Shown: positions 16,556 through 26,000 of the stretch, piece by piece
Layout: each line of letters begins with the position of its first letter
Numbering within the stretch: position 1 is the stretch's first letter
Assembly: GCF_003846445.2 (NCBI RefSeq)
Contig: NZ_CP030139.2
Coordinates: 1,711,001 to 1,775,000 of the forward strand
DNA from: Synechococcus elongatus PCC 11801
GTDB lineage: Bacteria > Cyanobacteriota > Cyanobacteriia > Synechococcales > Synechococcaceae
Length of the DNA: 64,000 bases
Reading direction: 5' to 3'
Translations under genes and position numbers: made by a program
The notes under the pieces: generated by a model
Databases searched by the model: none
Seen by the model: only the letters and a program-made list of their open reading frames with translations
Told to the model about the DNA's origin: nothing

Positions 16556-17890
16556 TTGGCGAACGTAGTCGTAATCGGGGCCCAGTGGGGCGACGAGGGC
16601 AAAGGCAAAATCACTGACCTGCTCAGCCGGTCAGCAGATGTCGTTGTCCGCTATCAGGGGGGCGTCAACGCGGGTCATACCGTGGTGGTGGGCGAGCAAA
16701 CCCTGAAGCTGCACCTGATCCCCTCGGGCATTCTCTACCCCGATACCCAGTGCATCATCGGCTCTGGCACTGTCATTGATCCGAAGATCTTGCTGGGCGA
16801 GGTCGACATGTTGGAGCAGCTCGGGATCCCGACGGATCACCTGCTGATCTCCCAGACGGCGCATGTGACGATGCCCTACCATCGCTTGATCGATGCGGCA
16901 TCCGAGCAGCAGCGGGGCAGTCACAAAATCGGCACGACGGGACGTGGGATTGGCCCCACCTACGCTGACAAATCAGAGCGGACAGGCATTCGCGTCTTGG
17001 ATCTCATGGATCCAGAAGGTCTGCGCGAGCAACTGACTTGGACGATCGCCCAGAAAAACATCATTCTCGACAAGCTCTACGGGTTGCCGCCCTTGGATGC
17101 CGAGAGCGTGATCGAAGAATATTCGGGCTACGCCGAGCGGCTGCGTCCTCACGTTGTCGATAGCTCATTGACGATCGACGAAGCGTGGCGCAAACGCAAA
17201 AACATTCTGTTTGAAGGTGCCCAAGGCACTCTGCTCGACCTGGATCACGGCACTTATCCCTACGTCACCTCTTCGAATCCAGTGGCGGGTGGTGCTTGTA
17301 TTGGCGCGGGTGTTGGCCCCACGATCATCGACCGTGTGATCGGCGTGGCGAAAGCCTATACGACCCGCGTTGGTGAAGGGCCTTTCCCGACTGAACTCCA
17401 TGGAGACGTCGGTGAACTGCTCTGTCAGCGGGGCGCAGAATTTGGCACGACCACGGGTCGCCGTCGTCGCTGCGGTTGGTTTGACGCGGTGATCGGTCGC
17501 TATGCCGTTCGGATTAATGGCATCGACTGCTTGGCGATCACCAAGCTCGATGTACTAGATGATCTCGACGAAATCAAAGTCTGCGTTGCCTACGACATCG
17601 ATGGCGAGCGTTGCGACCATTTCCCTAGCAGTGCCCGCAGCTTTGCTAACTGCCAGCCGATCTACAAAACCGTGCCGGGCTGGAAGCAATCAACGTCGCA
17701 CTGCCGCAGCCTAGACGATCTGCCCAAAGCTGCTTTGGACTATCTCAAGTTCTTGGCGGAATTGATGGAAGTGCCGATCGCGATCGTCTCGCTGGGTGCA
17801 AGCCGCGACCAGACGATCATCGTTGAAGATCCGATCCATGGGCCGAAGCGCGCTTTGCTCTACGCCAGTGGCGAAGCTAGCGCCCAATAA
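16556..17890 (+). CDS. purA: Adenylosuccinate synthetase
   Basis: Joins IMP and aspartate using GTP to give adenylosuccinate, the first committed step to AMP. The TTG at 16556 is taken as start because it yields (M)[17 protein letters not shown], the family's N-terminus; an upstream ATG would add 19 unrelated residues. GDEGKGK (about 12-18) is the GTP loop. Later family blocks are visible: [38 protein letters not shown] and [14 protein letters not shown]. The 444-residue length is slightly longer than bacterial norm owing to a short C-terminal tail. It is divergent from the adenosine deaminase-like gene. Confidence 0.95.
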   Translation: MANVVVIGAQWGDEGKGKITDLLSRSADVVVRYQGGVNAGHTVVVGEQTLKLHLIPSGILYPDTQCIIGSGTVIDPKILLGEVDMLEQLGIPTDHLLISQTAHVTMPYHRLIDAASEQQRGSHKIGTTGRGIGPTYADKSERTGIRVLDLMDPEGLREQLTWTIAQKNIILDKLYGLPPLDAESVIEEYSGYAERLRPHVVDSSLTIDEAWRKRKNILFEGAQGTLLDLDHGTYPYVTSSNPVAGGACIGAGVGPTIIDRVIGVAKAYTTRVGEGPFPTELHGDVGELLCQRGAEFGTTTGRRRRCGWFDAVIGRYAVRINGIDCLAITKLDVLDDLDEIKVCVAYDIDGERCDHFPSSARSFANCQPIYKTVPGWKQSTSHCRSLDDLPKAALDYLKFLAELMEVPIAIVSLGASRDQTIIVEDPIHGPKRALLYASGEASAQ

Positions 17891-17962
17891 GCGATCGCTT
17901 TCCAATGCAGCAAAACGACAAGGGGCGATCGCTCCTTGTCAGAAATTAATGTGAGCAAAACC

Positions 17963-18331
17963 ATGACTCGCCAAAATATTTCCTCCGGTTCCTCGTGGGA
18001 ACCAGTGCTGGGCTATTCCCGTGCTGTCAAAGTCGGGCCCTACGTCCATGTCTCCGGCACCACGTCTAGCACGCCGGATGATGCCTACGGGCAAACCAAG
18101 GCAGCGCTGCAGACGATCGAACAAGCCCTTGCTGAAGCCGGTGCAAAACTTTCCGATGTCGTGCGGACGCGAATCTATGTCACCGACATTTCGCGTTGGG
18201 AAGAAATTGGCAAGGCCCACGGCGAGGTCTTTGGAGAGATTCGCCCTGCGATGGCCATGGTGGAAGTCAGCAAACTGATCGCACCGGAACTGCTTGTTGA
18301 AATTGAGGCGGACGCCTACATCGGCGAATAG
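17963..18331 (+). CDS. RidA/YjgF-family enamine deaminase
   Basis: A 122-residue Rid-family protein from the ATG at 17963. In-frame TTG and GTG starts 27 and 12 bp earlier are possible. Rid proteins are trimeric and hydrolyse reactive imine or enamine intermediates made by PLP enzymes. Seen: [48 protein letters not shown] (the Arg that binds the carboxylate in RidA proper) and [25 protein letters not shown] with the C-terminal Glu. This is closer to the Rid subgroup with EIEADA endings. The exact subfamily is unresolved. A terminator follows. Confidence 0.85.
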   Translation: MTRQNISSGSSWEPVLGYSRAVKVGPYVHVSGTTSSTPDDAYGQTKAALQTIEQALAEAGAKLSDVVRTRIYVTDISRWEEIGKAHGEVFGEIRPAMAMVEVSKLIAPELLVEIEADAYIGE

Positions 18332-18347
18332 CTTCATCAACGAGTGC

Positions 18348-18391
18348 AACACCCTTAGGCTCCATGCAGCAGTGGACTGAGGGTGTTTTTG
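18348..18391 (+). terminator. Terminator after the RidA-family gene
   Basis: AACACCCT at 18348 and AGGGTGTT ending at 18387 form an 8-bp stem with a long loop that contains a smaller inverted repeat, followed by a T-run (TTTTTG). It serves the RidA-family gene on the plus strand. Confidence 0.65.
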
Positions 18392-18400
18392 TGTTGTCCT

Positions 18401-18529
18401 TTAGCTCACTGGCGTTGCGGATTCAGTCGGCAGCACTGCCAGGAAACTGAGCGGGCGATTCATGGTGGTGGAAAAGCCAAGGATGCCGCGATCGCGGTGC
18501 TCATAAATCAACTGGCGATCGCAAAGCAT
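18401..18529 (-). CDS. Possible 42-residue small protein downstream of ycf39
   Basis: An ATG at 18529 preceded by GAGGTG about 8 bp upstream opens a 42-codon frame ending TAA at 18401. The product is basic then neutral, with two EHRDRG-like charged residues early and a hydrophobic stretch LSFLAVLP. I do not recognise it. It lies 51 bp downstream of ycf39 on the same strand and could be co-transcribed. Part of the frame is made of GCGATCGC-type sites, which lowers confidence that it is coding. Confidence 0.28.
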   Translation of the reverse strand: MLCDRQLIYEHRDRGILGFSTTMNRPLSFLAVLPTESATPVS

Positions 18530-18580
18530 GAGAACACCTCACTGCATTCTCGAAAGTTTGCTACAGGGAAATGCTCGAGG

Positions 18581-19543
18581 TTAAAACGGGAGTTTTTTCT
18601 TTTTGTTCTTCTTCTGGTCGAACTCCAGTTCCTTGAGGCGACGCAGCATCACCGAGAAGTAGTCGTTGAGATAGCTTTCCAGATCCGTAATTTCGGCAGG
18701 ATCAATGCCAAATGCAGCGTAGGTTGCTGCCATATCTGCTGTGAACGGACGCCCACTGGCCATCACTTCGCTAAATGCCAAGCGATCGGCAATGTTCCAG
18801 CCCCATTGGAAAAAGCGAAAGAAGCGTTTCATCAGGCGGACAGTGGCCAGCGGCAAACGGGCGATTTTCGTTTCCTTGCCACTGATCCGTTCGCAAAGTT
18901 GGATGATTTCCAATCCATTCCAAGCTTTTGGCCCAACCACAGGTAGGGTCTGCTTCTCTGTTGCAGGAGTTGTCAGGGCTGCCACTGCAAACCGCGCAAT
19001 ATCCAAAGTACTGAGATAGGCGATCGGGTCAGAGTCTTGCGTCACAAAGGTTGTCCGCCCTTCTAAGACGGGGATCGCAAACTCCGCGATCAAACCCTGC
19101 ATAAAGCCCGCCAGGCGCAGAATTGTGTAGTTGAGACCCGACTGTTTCAGAAATTCTTCAACGCAGTACTTGATGTCCATCAACGGAACATCGCGATGCT
19201 TTTCCGCATCAATGATCGAGCAGAAGATAAAGCGTTGAACACCCGCATTCGCAGCCGCTTGGATCAAATTGACCTTGCCTTGCCAATCCACGTCGTAGCA
19301 GCTCAGAGAGTCTGTCGAGCGTGTGGTGGCCGCATCAATAACTGCTTCGATCCCTTCAAGCGCGAAAGAGAGTGTCTCTGGCTGGGTGAGGTCTCCGCGC
19401 ACCAAGTCACAACCCCACTCCCGCAGGAAGTTTCCCCGCTTCGGGCTACGAACTAAACAACGAACCCGGTGACCTTCGTCGAGGGCTCGGCGGGCAATCT
19501 GCCGACCGAGAGTACCCGTAGCGCCAACAACGAGGACATCCAT
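18581..19543 (-). CDS. ycf39: Ycf39-like NAD(P)-binding atypical SDR (photosystem II assembly factor)
   Basis: A 320-residue atypical short-chain dehydrogenase of the NmrA/Ycf39 type. The Rossmann motif GATGTLGRQ is at about 7-15, and FCSIIDAEKHRDVPLMDIKYCVEEFLKQSGLNYTILRLAGFMQGLI is the family's distinctive middle. The C-terminus is a lysine-rich tail (KKNKKKKLPF). From established work in Synechocystis, Ycf39 associates with high-light-inducible proteins and helps deliver chlorophyll to newly made D1 and D2. The homologue here is full length. It lies 117 bp downstream of petM, with petM's terminator between them. Confidence 0.9.
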   Translation of the reverse strand: MDVLVVGATGTLGRQIARRALDEGHRVRCLVRSPKRGNFLREWGCDLVRGDLTQPETLSFALEGIEAVIDAATTRSTDSLSCYDVDWQGKVNLIQAAANAGVQRFIFCSIIDAEKHRDVPLMDIKYCVEEFLKQSGLNYTILRLAGFMQGLIAEFAIPVLEGRTTFVTQDSDPIAYLSTLDIARFAVAALTTPATEKQTLPVVGPKAWNGLEIIQLCERISGKETKIARLPLATVRLMKRFFRFFQWGWNIADRLAFSEVMASGRPFTADMAATYAAFGIDPAEITDLESYLNDYFSVMLRRLKELEFDQKKNKKKKLPF

Positions 19544-19609
19544 GGGAGCAGTACAGGATTGTTAACAGTTCTTAAGATGTTATCAGAATTGCGATCGCGC
19601 CAACATAGC

Positions 19610-19635
19610 AAAAAGCCCCTCTGTTCAGGAGGGGC
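19610..19635 (-). terminator. Terminator of petM
   Basis: On the minus strand GCCCCTC and GAGGGGC form a perfect stem around the loop CTGAACA, followed by TTTTTGC. It lies 25 bp beyond the petM stop, so ycf39 probably has its own promoter in the 65 bp that follow. Confidence 0.88.
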
Positions 19636-19660
19636 CAACCTCAGCAACTGAGATGGGGAC

Positions 19661-19774
19661 TTATTTTTCGACTTTTTGGACGCCCTGAACTTTCAGCAGG
19701 AAAGCGCCGAGTGCCAAGCCCAGAGGCACCAACACGATGAAGAGAAACGCGGTTCCAAAAATTTCTCCGGCCAT
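19661..19774 (-). CDS. petM: Cytochrome b6f complex subunit PetM
   Basis: A 37-residue single-helix membrane protein, MAGEIFGTAFLFIVLVPLGL followed by ALGAFLLKVQGVQKVEK. The hydrophobic helix followed by an LLK(I/V)QG motif is the signature of PetM, the small seventh subunit of the thylakoid cytochrome b6f complex. The length agrees with other cyanobacterial PetM proteins. The gene is monocistronic, with a strong terminator after it. Identification rests on remembered PetM sequences and on the very specific C-terminal motif. Confidence 0.85.
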   Translation of the reverse strand: MAGEIFGTAFLFIVLVPLGLALGAFLLKVQGVQKVEK

Positions 19775-19852
19775 GCTGACCCCTGCTCCTTAAAGTGATG
19801 CTGCGCAATCAATCTCAGGGTATTCTATGCCAGTTTCTGCCCTCAACCGCCC

Positions 19853-20695
19853 ATGTCTTCGCCGTTAGTCTCTGCTGAGTGGTTGCAAGCGAATCTAGAT
19901 GACCCGACCCTTCGCATCATTGATTGTCGCTTTAACCTAATGCGTCCTCAACAGGGCCGCGAGCAGTATCAGCAAGGCCATGTACCGGGAGCAGTCTATC
20001 TAGATTTAGATGCTGATCTCTCAGCACCCAAGGGCGATCGCGGTGGACGGCATCCCTTGCCCGCGATTGAGGCGTTAGCGGCGCGGTTAGGGGCGATCGG
20101 GATTGGCTCTGATCCTGCCACTTTAGTTGTGGCTTACGACGATAGTTTTTCAGCGTTTGCCAGTCGGCTCTGGTGGCTGCTGCGCTATCTCGGCCATGAA
20201 CAGGTTGCAGTTTTGGATGGTGGGTTAGCCGCTTGGCAGGCAATTGGCGGCAAATTGGTGACAGAGACTCCTACGATCGCACCGGCCATCTTTCGACCAC
20301 GCCCTCAGTCGGCTTGGGTCGTTGATTCAGCAGGCGTCAAAGTAGCGCAAGCCAGCGGTCACATCCTGATCGATTCCCGCGAAGGAGAGCGCTACCGCGG
20401 AGAGCGGGAGCCAATCGATCCGGTCGCGGGACACATTCCTGGGGCACAGCTTGCCGTTTGGAAAGAAGCACTGGACGATCGCGGCTACTGGCGGTCGCCG
20501 AGCGAACAGCAGCAGCGCTGGCAGCATTTGCCCACTGACGCTAATCCGATTATTTACTGTGGCTCCGGTGTGACAGCCTGCGTCAACTTACTCTCATGGG
20601 AACTGGCAGGGCGATCGCCCGCGCAACTCTATGCCGGTAGTTGGAGCGATTGGTGTAGCGATCCTGAGAACGCGATCGCTACGGGAGCGGAGTAG
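19853..20695 (+). CDS. Thiosulfate/3-mercaptopyruvate sulfurtransferase (tandem rhodanese)
   Basis: A 280-residue protein of two rhodanese domains. The N-terminal inactive domain covers about 5-135: IIDCRF, GHVPGAVYLDLDADLSAP, and VVAYDD in place of a cysteine loop. The C-terminal catalytic domain covers about 155-275: ILIDSREGERYRGE, GHIPGAQL, and the active loop YCGSGVTAC with Cys at about 236. The CGSGVTA loop resembles 3-mercaptopyruvate sulfurtransferases more than classical rhodaneses (CRKGVT). It transfers sulfur to cyanide or thiol acceptors. It overlaps the convergent exbD-like gene by 17 bp. Confidence 0.9.
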   Translation: MSSPLVSAEWLQANLDDPTLRIIDCRFNLMRPQQGREQYQQGHVPGAVYLDLDADLSAPKGDRGGRHPLPAIEALAARLGAIGIGSDPATLVVAYDDSFSAFASRLWWLLRYLGHEQVAVLDGGLAAWQAIGGKLVTETPTIAPAIFRPRPQSAWVVDSAGVKVAQASGHILIDSREGERYRGEREPIDPVAGHIPGAQLAVWKEALDDRGYWRSPSEQQQRWQHLPTDANPIIYCGSGVTACVNLLSWELAGRSPAQLYAGSWSDWCSDPENAIATGAE

Positions 20696-21125
20696 GGGCT
20701 GTTTGGGGAGATTGCTGCAAACCCGCTGGATCAGTGGCAAGGGCAACGCGATCACCGCCCACAGCCCGCATCGCATCCAAGACCGTCACAATGTCACGGT
20801 AAGCAGCACTGCCATCGGCGTAGAGCAACATTGAGCCCGTGGGGTTGGTGCGGTTAAAACCAACAAGTACTAGCCGCAACTGTTCCGGTGTCACTGGCTG
20901 CGAATCCACGTAGGGTTGCCCAGTGGCATCCAAGCTCACCAAGAGCGTCTGCCGTTCTTGGAGACGGCTGGTACTTGATTGCGGCAGCGTAATGTCGAGA
21001 GCGGACTGCCGAGTCAGTTGCAGCGTCGCCAGAATGAAGAAAATCAAGATGCAAAAAACCACGTCGATCAGCGGCAGCATCTCGATCCGTGCTTCAGACT
21101 CCGCATTTTCAGCCGGAATTTTCAT
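20679..21125 (-). CDS. exbD: ExbD/TolR-family biopolymer transport protein
   Basis: A 148-residue protein with a short cytoplasmic N-terminus, one transmembrane helix (PLIDVVFCILIFFILATLQL), including the conserved membrane Asp (IDVV) that carries protons, and a periplasmic domain. With ExbB it forms a proton-driven motor that energises TonB-dependent outer-membrane transport or, as TolR, envelope constriction. No tonB or tolA gene is visible here. It lies 35 bp downstream of exbB on the same strand. Confidence 0.88.
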   Translation of the reverse strand: MKIPAENAESEARIEMLPLIDVVFCILIFFILATLQLTRQSALDITLPQSSTSRLQERQTLLVSLDATGQPYVDSQPVTPEQLRLVLVGFNRTNPTGSMLLYADGSAAYRDIVTVLDAMRAVGGDRVALATDPAGLQQSPQTAPTPLP

Positions 21126-21160
21126 GGGTTTCGCCCTTTAAACAATGACCTCAATCAGGC

Positions 21161-21811
21161 TTAGCGCAGGGACTGGGTAGGGAGGCCGCGCCGTGCCCAA
21201 TCTTGCCGATACATCAGTTCGAGTTGGTTACCAGCCCGCCGGAAGATTTTCATCTGCTGGAAGATCAATCCTTGAAAGACGCGATAAGCCGCTAGCGCCG
21301 CGATCGCCACAATCAAGCCCGTTGCAGTGGTAATCAACGCTTCACCAATGCCCGCACTCACCCCAGCGGTCGAGGCAGTGCCCAAGTCGCCAATTCGGAG
21401 ATTACCCAGCGTTTGAATCAAGCCTAAAACGGTGCCAAGCAAACCCAATAGCGGCGAAATCGCAATAACAGCTTCGAGAAGTTTGTCCCCTCGCCGCATG
21501 TTCGCTAGCTCTTCTTCCGCAGCTGCTTCCAGCGCCAAGCGAAATAGTTCGGGATCGGGCTGCTGCAATTGCAAGGGTGCAGCGAGAAAGCGACCAATCG
21601 GCGATCTTTTCGCTCGACTGGCGACTTCTGCAGCTAAATCCCAGTCTTGATCCGCCGCTTCCAAAATGCGGTGAACGATTTGGCTCTCCTGATCGAGCAT
21701 CTTGTACCAAAACCAAGCCCGCTCAAAGATGGTGCCCAGCGCCAAAATCGACAGGCCGGTCAACGGCAGCATCGCAAGGCCGCCCTTTTGAAATAGCGTC
21801 AGGATGTTCAC
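21161..21811 (-). CDS. exbB: ExbB/TolQ/MotA-family proton channel protein
   Basis: A 216-residue inner-membrane protein with three transmembrane helices: the first at about 13-30 ([19 protein letters not shown]), and two more around [16 protein letters not shown] and the [26 protein letters not shown] segment. The last two are the MotA/TolQ/ExbB signature, including the conserved Thr. The start is a GTG at 21811 ([11 protein letters not shown]). It partners the downstream ExbD. The pair probably powers a TonB-type system encoded elsewhere. Confidence 0.9.
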   Translation of the reverse strand: MNILTLFQKGGLAMLPLTGLSILALGTIFERAWFWYKMLDQESQIVHRILEAADQDWDLAAEVASRAKRSPIGRFLAAPLQLQQPDPELFRLALEAAAEEELANMRRGDKLLEAVIAISPLLGLLGTVLGLIQTLGNLRIGDLGTASTAGVSAGIGEALITTATGLIVAIAALAAYRVFQGLIFQQMKIFRRAGNQLELMYRQDWARRGLPTQSLR

Positions 21812-21849
21812 AAGCGAGGCAGGAGATAGGGGATCATTTGACGATCAAC

Positions 21850-22998
21850 CTAGCACGCAGATTCACTGCTGTTTGCATTGTCGATTACGAGCGATCGCGC
21901 CAGTTTTAGGCAGGTCTGCCACGGAGCATCAGTCTTAAAGGATTGGGGTTGGCAGTGACTACTGGCTGCAGCAAAGCCCGCTGTTTGCAGCGCTTGAATC
22001 AGGCACGATCGTGCTGGAGGATCCTGCCGGCCGCGCCGCCCAATTTCCCCCAAGGTGTAGCAGTAGGGCGGGAGAGTCGCTTCAGCTTGGAATTGCTGGA
22101 GTAAATCTGCGATCGCAGTCCAGTTCCAAGCAATCGCTTGTTGTTGCAGTGCTTGTAGATAGGCAACCTCATGCAAGGGGCCAATCCAAAGCGGACCAGT
22201 CAACGCTAGAGGCTGTCCGTCCTCTGGACACTGCAAAGCAACAGGACTGAGTTGCCGCCACGGTCGCACTTGGTACTGGCCGCAGTGGTGGCAATAGCCC
22301 AGCCAACCCTGTTGATTGACTTTGCCACTCGTGGGCAAGAGGCGAATCAGTACGCGAAAGGCCTGCCCTGAGTAATAGGAAAACAGGGGCTGAATCCCAA
22401 AGCCCCGCTGCCAAGCCTGATGCTGCAACGCGGCAATCAGCAGGCGGAGTCCCTGCTCGGGGATGCTGGGGTGGCTACGCGCCCAAACGCCGTAAGCCCG
22501 GAAGGCAAGATCGCGATCGTGACCGCTGAGCGATCGCCCGTCGGTGGCAGTGAAATAGAGGCAACCGCCAACTTTGACTGCATCCCAAGCACTGGCCAGA
22601 TGTTCGCTGGCTGTTCCGAAGGCGTCGACATCAACAAAGTCGTAGAACTGCTGCTGGGCGAAGGCTTCGGCAAAGAGACGACGGGCGGAATCGCAGCGCA
22701 GGTCGAGGCGATCGCCCGCGATCGCAGTTAGATTCTGCTGGAGCAATGGTTGCAACTCTGGGTCGGCATCGCTAACCACCAGGCGATCGACGTTGGCTTC
22801 TAAGGCATAGCGCAGACTGCGCACCCCACAGCCCGCCATCGTTTCCAATAAGTTGAGCGATCCCAAACGCTGCCGCTCGATCGCAGCCGCCAAAACACCC
22901 AAATCCCGTGCTGGTCGGGCTTGCGATCGAAAAAAAGCAGTTCCCTGCTGAAATCGAGCAGCACCCTCTTGCTGCCAGTTTGCCGTTGCTGTGTCCAT
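21850..22998 (-). CDS. trm1: tRNA (guanine26-N2)-dimethyltransferase Trm1
   Basis: A 382-residue tRNA methyltransferase that makes N2,N2-dimethylguanosine at position 26, a family mainly archaeal and eukaryotic with few bacterial members. Evidence: the N-terminus QQGTAFFRSQARPARDLGV (Trm1 FYNP-like region), motif I LETMAGCGVRSLRYA (about 51-65), VSDADPELQPLLQQNL, motif IV FVDVDAFGTASEHL, and the C-terminal zinc site YCHHCGQYQ followed by ALQCPEDGQ. The C-terminus ends in PPYCYTLGEIGRRGRQDPPA, matching the Trm1 tail. Its start is 33 bp from the stop of the large membrane protein gene upstream on the same strand. Confidence 0.85.
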   Translation of the reverse strand: MDTATANWQQEGAARFQQGTAFFRSQARPARDLGVLAAAIERQRLGSLNLLETMAGCGVRSLRYALEANVDRLVVSDADPELQPLLQQNLTAIAGDRLDLRCDSARRLFAEAFAQQQFYDFVDVDAFGTASEHLASAWDAVKVGGCLYFTATDGRSLSGHDRDLAFRAYGVWARSHPSIPEQGLRLLIAALQHQAWQRGFGIQPLFSYYSGQAFRVLIRLLPTSGKVNQQGWLGYCHHCGQYQVRPWRQLSPVALQCPEDGQPLALTGPLWIGPLHEVAYLQALQQQAIAWNWTAIADLLQQFQAEATLPPYCYTLGEIGRRGRQDPPARSCLIQALQTAGFAAASSHCQPQSFKTDAPWQTCLKLARSLVIDNANSSESAC

Positions 22999-23031
22999 CT
23001 CTGGATCAAAGCATGGGGCGATCGCGGCCTG

Positions 23032-26000
23032 CTATTCCCAAGAGGTGAGCCGCTCTTTCAGGGATTGTGTGGTTTTGGTGATTTGCAAGCGATGTTGCTC
23101 GAAGTTGGCGGCCAGACTAATCAGGACAATGCCAATCACTAACCCCGCCACCCATTTAGCAAAGGCATCACTCGTCATCCAAAGAATCAGGTGATAAGCC
23201 CCAGTCAACACAAACGTGCTGGTGCCGACGTAGAGCAGGGCACGAATTTGAAGGCCCAACCCCAACAGCACCGTCAGGATACTGACCAAAATCGGCGTGA
23301 AACCGGTCTCGCGGTAGAACAGCAGAGCTGTCAGACAGATCAGACTGCTACCAAGGATGCGGATGAAATGGCGGAGCGATCGCGCCTGAGGTTCCACAAG
23401 AGCGGGATCCACTTGCGCGATATAGAGGATGGACAGACCCAGGTGCATCGCTGGAATCAGGGGTTCACTGATCACCAAGTCCGTTGAGAGCTTCCCGAAA
23501 ATCCAATTGACGACCAGCAAGCTGATGTAAGTCCAGCGGATCGCATCGTAGAAAAGTGCCACCCGAACGTAAAACAGGCCAACAGCAATCAAGCCCAGAT
23601 AGGTACTGTTGAGAGCGTCGGTCAGCAAAGCCACAATCGGCAGGCAAACAGCAACTCGCTGCCAAGGAGCCGCCTGCCAGCCAAAGCGCGCCCAAGGGAA
23701 TTGCAGCATCGCTAGGCTCAGCAGCGCAATCAAAAGAACACGGATGGGATCCAGCACCGCTAGCTCAGGCCAAAGCAAACGGAGTTGTACGGCACTACCG
23801 ATCGCTTCTAGGCAACCGACGTAGACCCAGAGCTGACTCCAGCGGCTGGGCGATCGCTCGGGAGAGCACCGGGCTTGCAACCAGGCATAACTGGCCAACA
23901 GAAGACAAACGGCCAGACTCAGCACTGACCCTGTCGGTTGTGAAAAGAGCAAGACAGGCAGCGTCAACACTTGGATGAAGCCCGCCAGTCCCCAATGCAA
24001 ATGGGCTGCAAGCCGCCAGTTTGTGAGCGGGATAGCGTAGAAGCTGGCGGCCGATCGCGATCGCCACACAACAAGGCTGCGATAGACCGCCGCGGTCGCA
24101 ATGCCCAAGAGTGACAGCAGGAGCAGACCATCGATCGGATTCCCACCTTGGCTTTGCAGCAGGGCGTAGAGCAGAAGCTCGTAGAGTCCGCAGGAAATCA
24201 ACAAAAAGCCCAGTAGCCGCAGCAGCCCCAAGCCCCAGTGATTGGCTTGCCGTTGGATCACTTGGCGATGCTGGGTGAAGACCACCGCTGCCGCCAGCAA
24301 TTCCGTGGTGCCGCTATAGGCGTTGAAGAGCCCAAGTCGCCAAACTAGCCCCAAGCCGACTCCCAACAGAGGCAACCAACGCACCCATTCCAGTCGACTA
24401 AAGCGAGACGGCAGGACAGGCATCAGTCCAATACCCACCCCAGCCAGCAGCAGGTTGGCGATCGCGAGGGACCAAGCGACCTCAGAGCCAGAGCTGACCA
24501 AGGACTGCACCGTAGCAGCGATCGCCCATTGCGTCGTGACCGCCCAGAGAACCACAGCTACGGAAGTCGGTCGTCGCCAGTAGCGAGCGATCGTGACTGC
24601 ACTCAAGATCCAAAAAGCCGTACTCGCCGCTGCAGAGGTTGCAGTCGCCACCAGACTAAATCGCCCCAGCACGTAAAGCGGGAAGTAGCTGACCAGCAGG
24701 GTGATCGCGATTGCTAGTCCCCAGCCAGCGGCAGCGCGACTGTAAATGCGCCCTAAAAGATTACGGAGACGCTGAAATTGAGTCCGCAGGAGCCAGAGAA
24801 CGCCAACGGTGAGCGCCCCAACCGTCCACCAGTGCTGGGCGATCGGCCAGCGCAGCAAGATTACCCCTTCTAGGCAAAGCAGTAAGCCCCCGTGATAGAC
24901 CGCCTGCGGCAGCACAGGGAGAAATCTGACATTAGCGATCTGAATCAGGCTGGCCAGCAAGAATGCCAGCTGGAGCACCCGTAAAGGGTTGGTTGCCTCC
25001 AGCGTGATGACCGCCGCCAGCAGACAGCCCAAGCCCAGCAAGAGACTGCTAGTCAACGCCAGCCGTCGTCGTCGCGATCGCGGTTTTGCGAAGTGTCCTG
25101 CTAGGCCCGTCCAGCCCAGCGGCAAGAGGAACCAAAGCAGGGCGATCGCCAACGGCGTCTCAAAGTTGAGGCCCAACAGCAGGGCACTACTGACAGACAG
25201 CAGCAGCGCCCCAGCTTGAAATTGCCGCCACCAGTGCTGATGGTGCGCAGAGCGGGGCCGCCAAACCATCAGCCCCAACTGGCTCAGGGCAATCGCTCCA
25301 GTAAACACGCCCCAAGGCAAGAGGGTTGACCAATTAGCGAGTGTGCTAGCCCAAAAGACGATCGCAATCAGTCCCGTCCAATAGGTCAGGGTCAGCAGGC
25401 GCGGTCGCCATTGCGGGCGACTACCGTAGGTGAATCCGGCCAGTAGCAGGGCATCCGTCGTCCAAACCAGCGATCGCAGCCAAGGGTCAAACAGGCTGAG
25501 CAACGCCAGCACCACGCCCAGCCCCAAGGCCAGTTGTTCAGCAATTCGGGAAAGACGGGGCTGTTGCCAACGCCACCCTAAGCCCAGCGAGATTCCCAGC
25601 CAGATCAATACGTAGGGCAGCAGCGTCAGGCTGTAGACCGTGAGGGAAACTTCGGGATCTTGCGCGACAGTTACCACAAACCCCTGTCGCCAAGTCTCAG
25701 GGATGACAGGTTCGAGCAGCAGACAGCCCAGCAGGCCAATGCCAAACAGCGCAATGAGCGTCCAACTGCGACGGGTTGCTTGCAGGCGTTGAACCAGACA
25801 GAGTCCTGCGATCGCTGTTACACCCAAAGCCTGCCAGGCATCCCAGCCGATGGTGACCCACCAAGCCAGCAGAATCAGTCCTGCCCCCAGCCACTCCAAA
25901 CTGTCTTTGCCCAGTCCTGCTCGCCTAGGTTCGCTCCAGAGCAACCAGCCCAGCAGAGCGATCGCAATGCCCAAGCTGGCGATCGGTACCGATTCCGCCG

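Noticed and set aside
18383..18946. A 187-codon plus-strand frame overlapping the end of ycf39
   Set aside because: It lies antisense to a well-supported gene and shows no recognisable domain or ribosome binding site.
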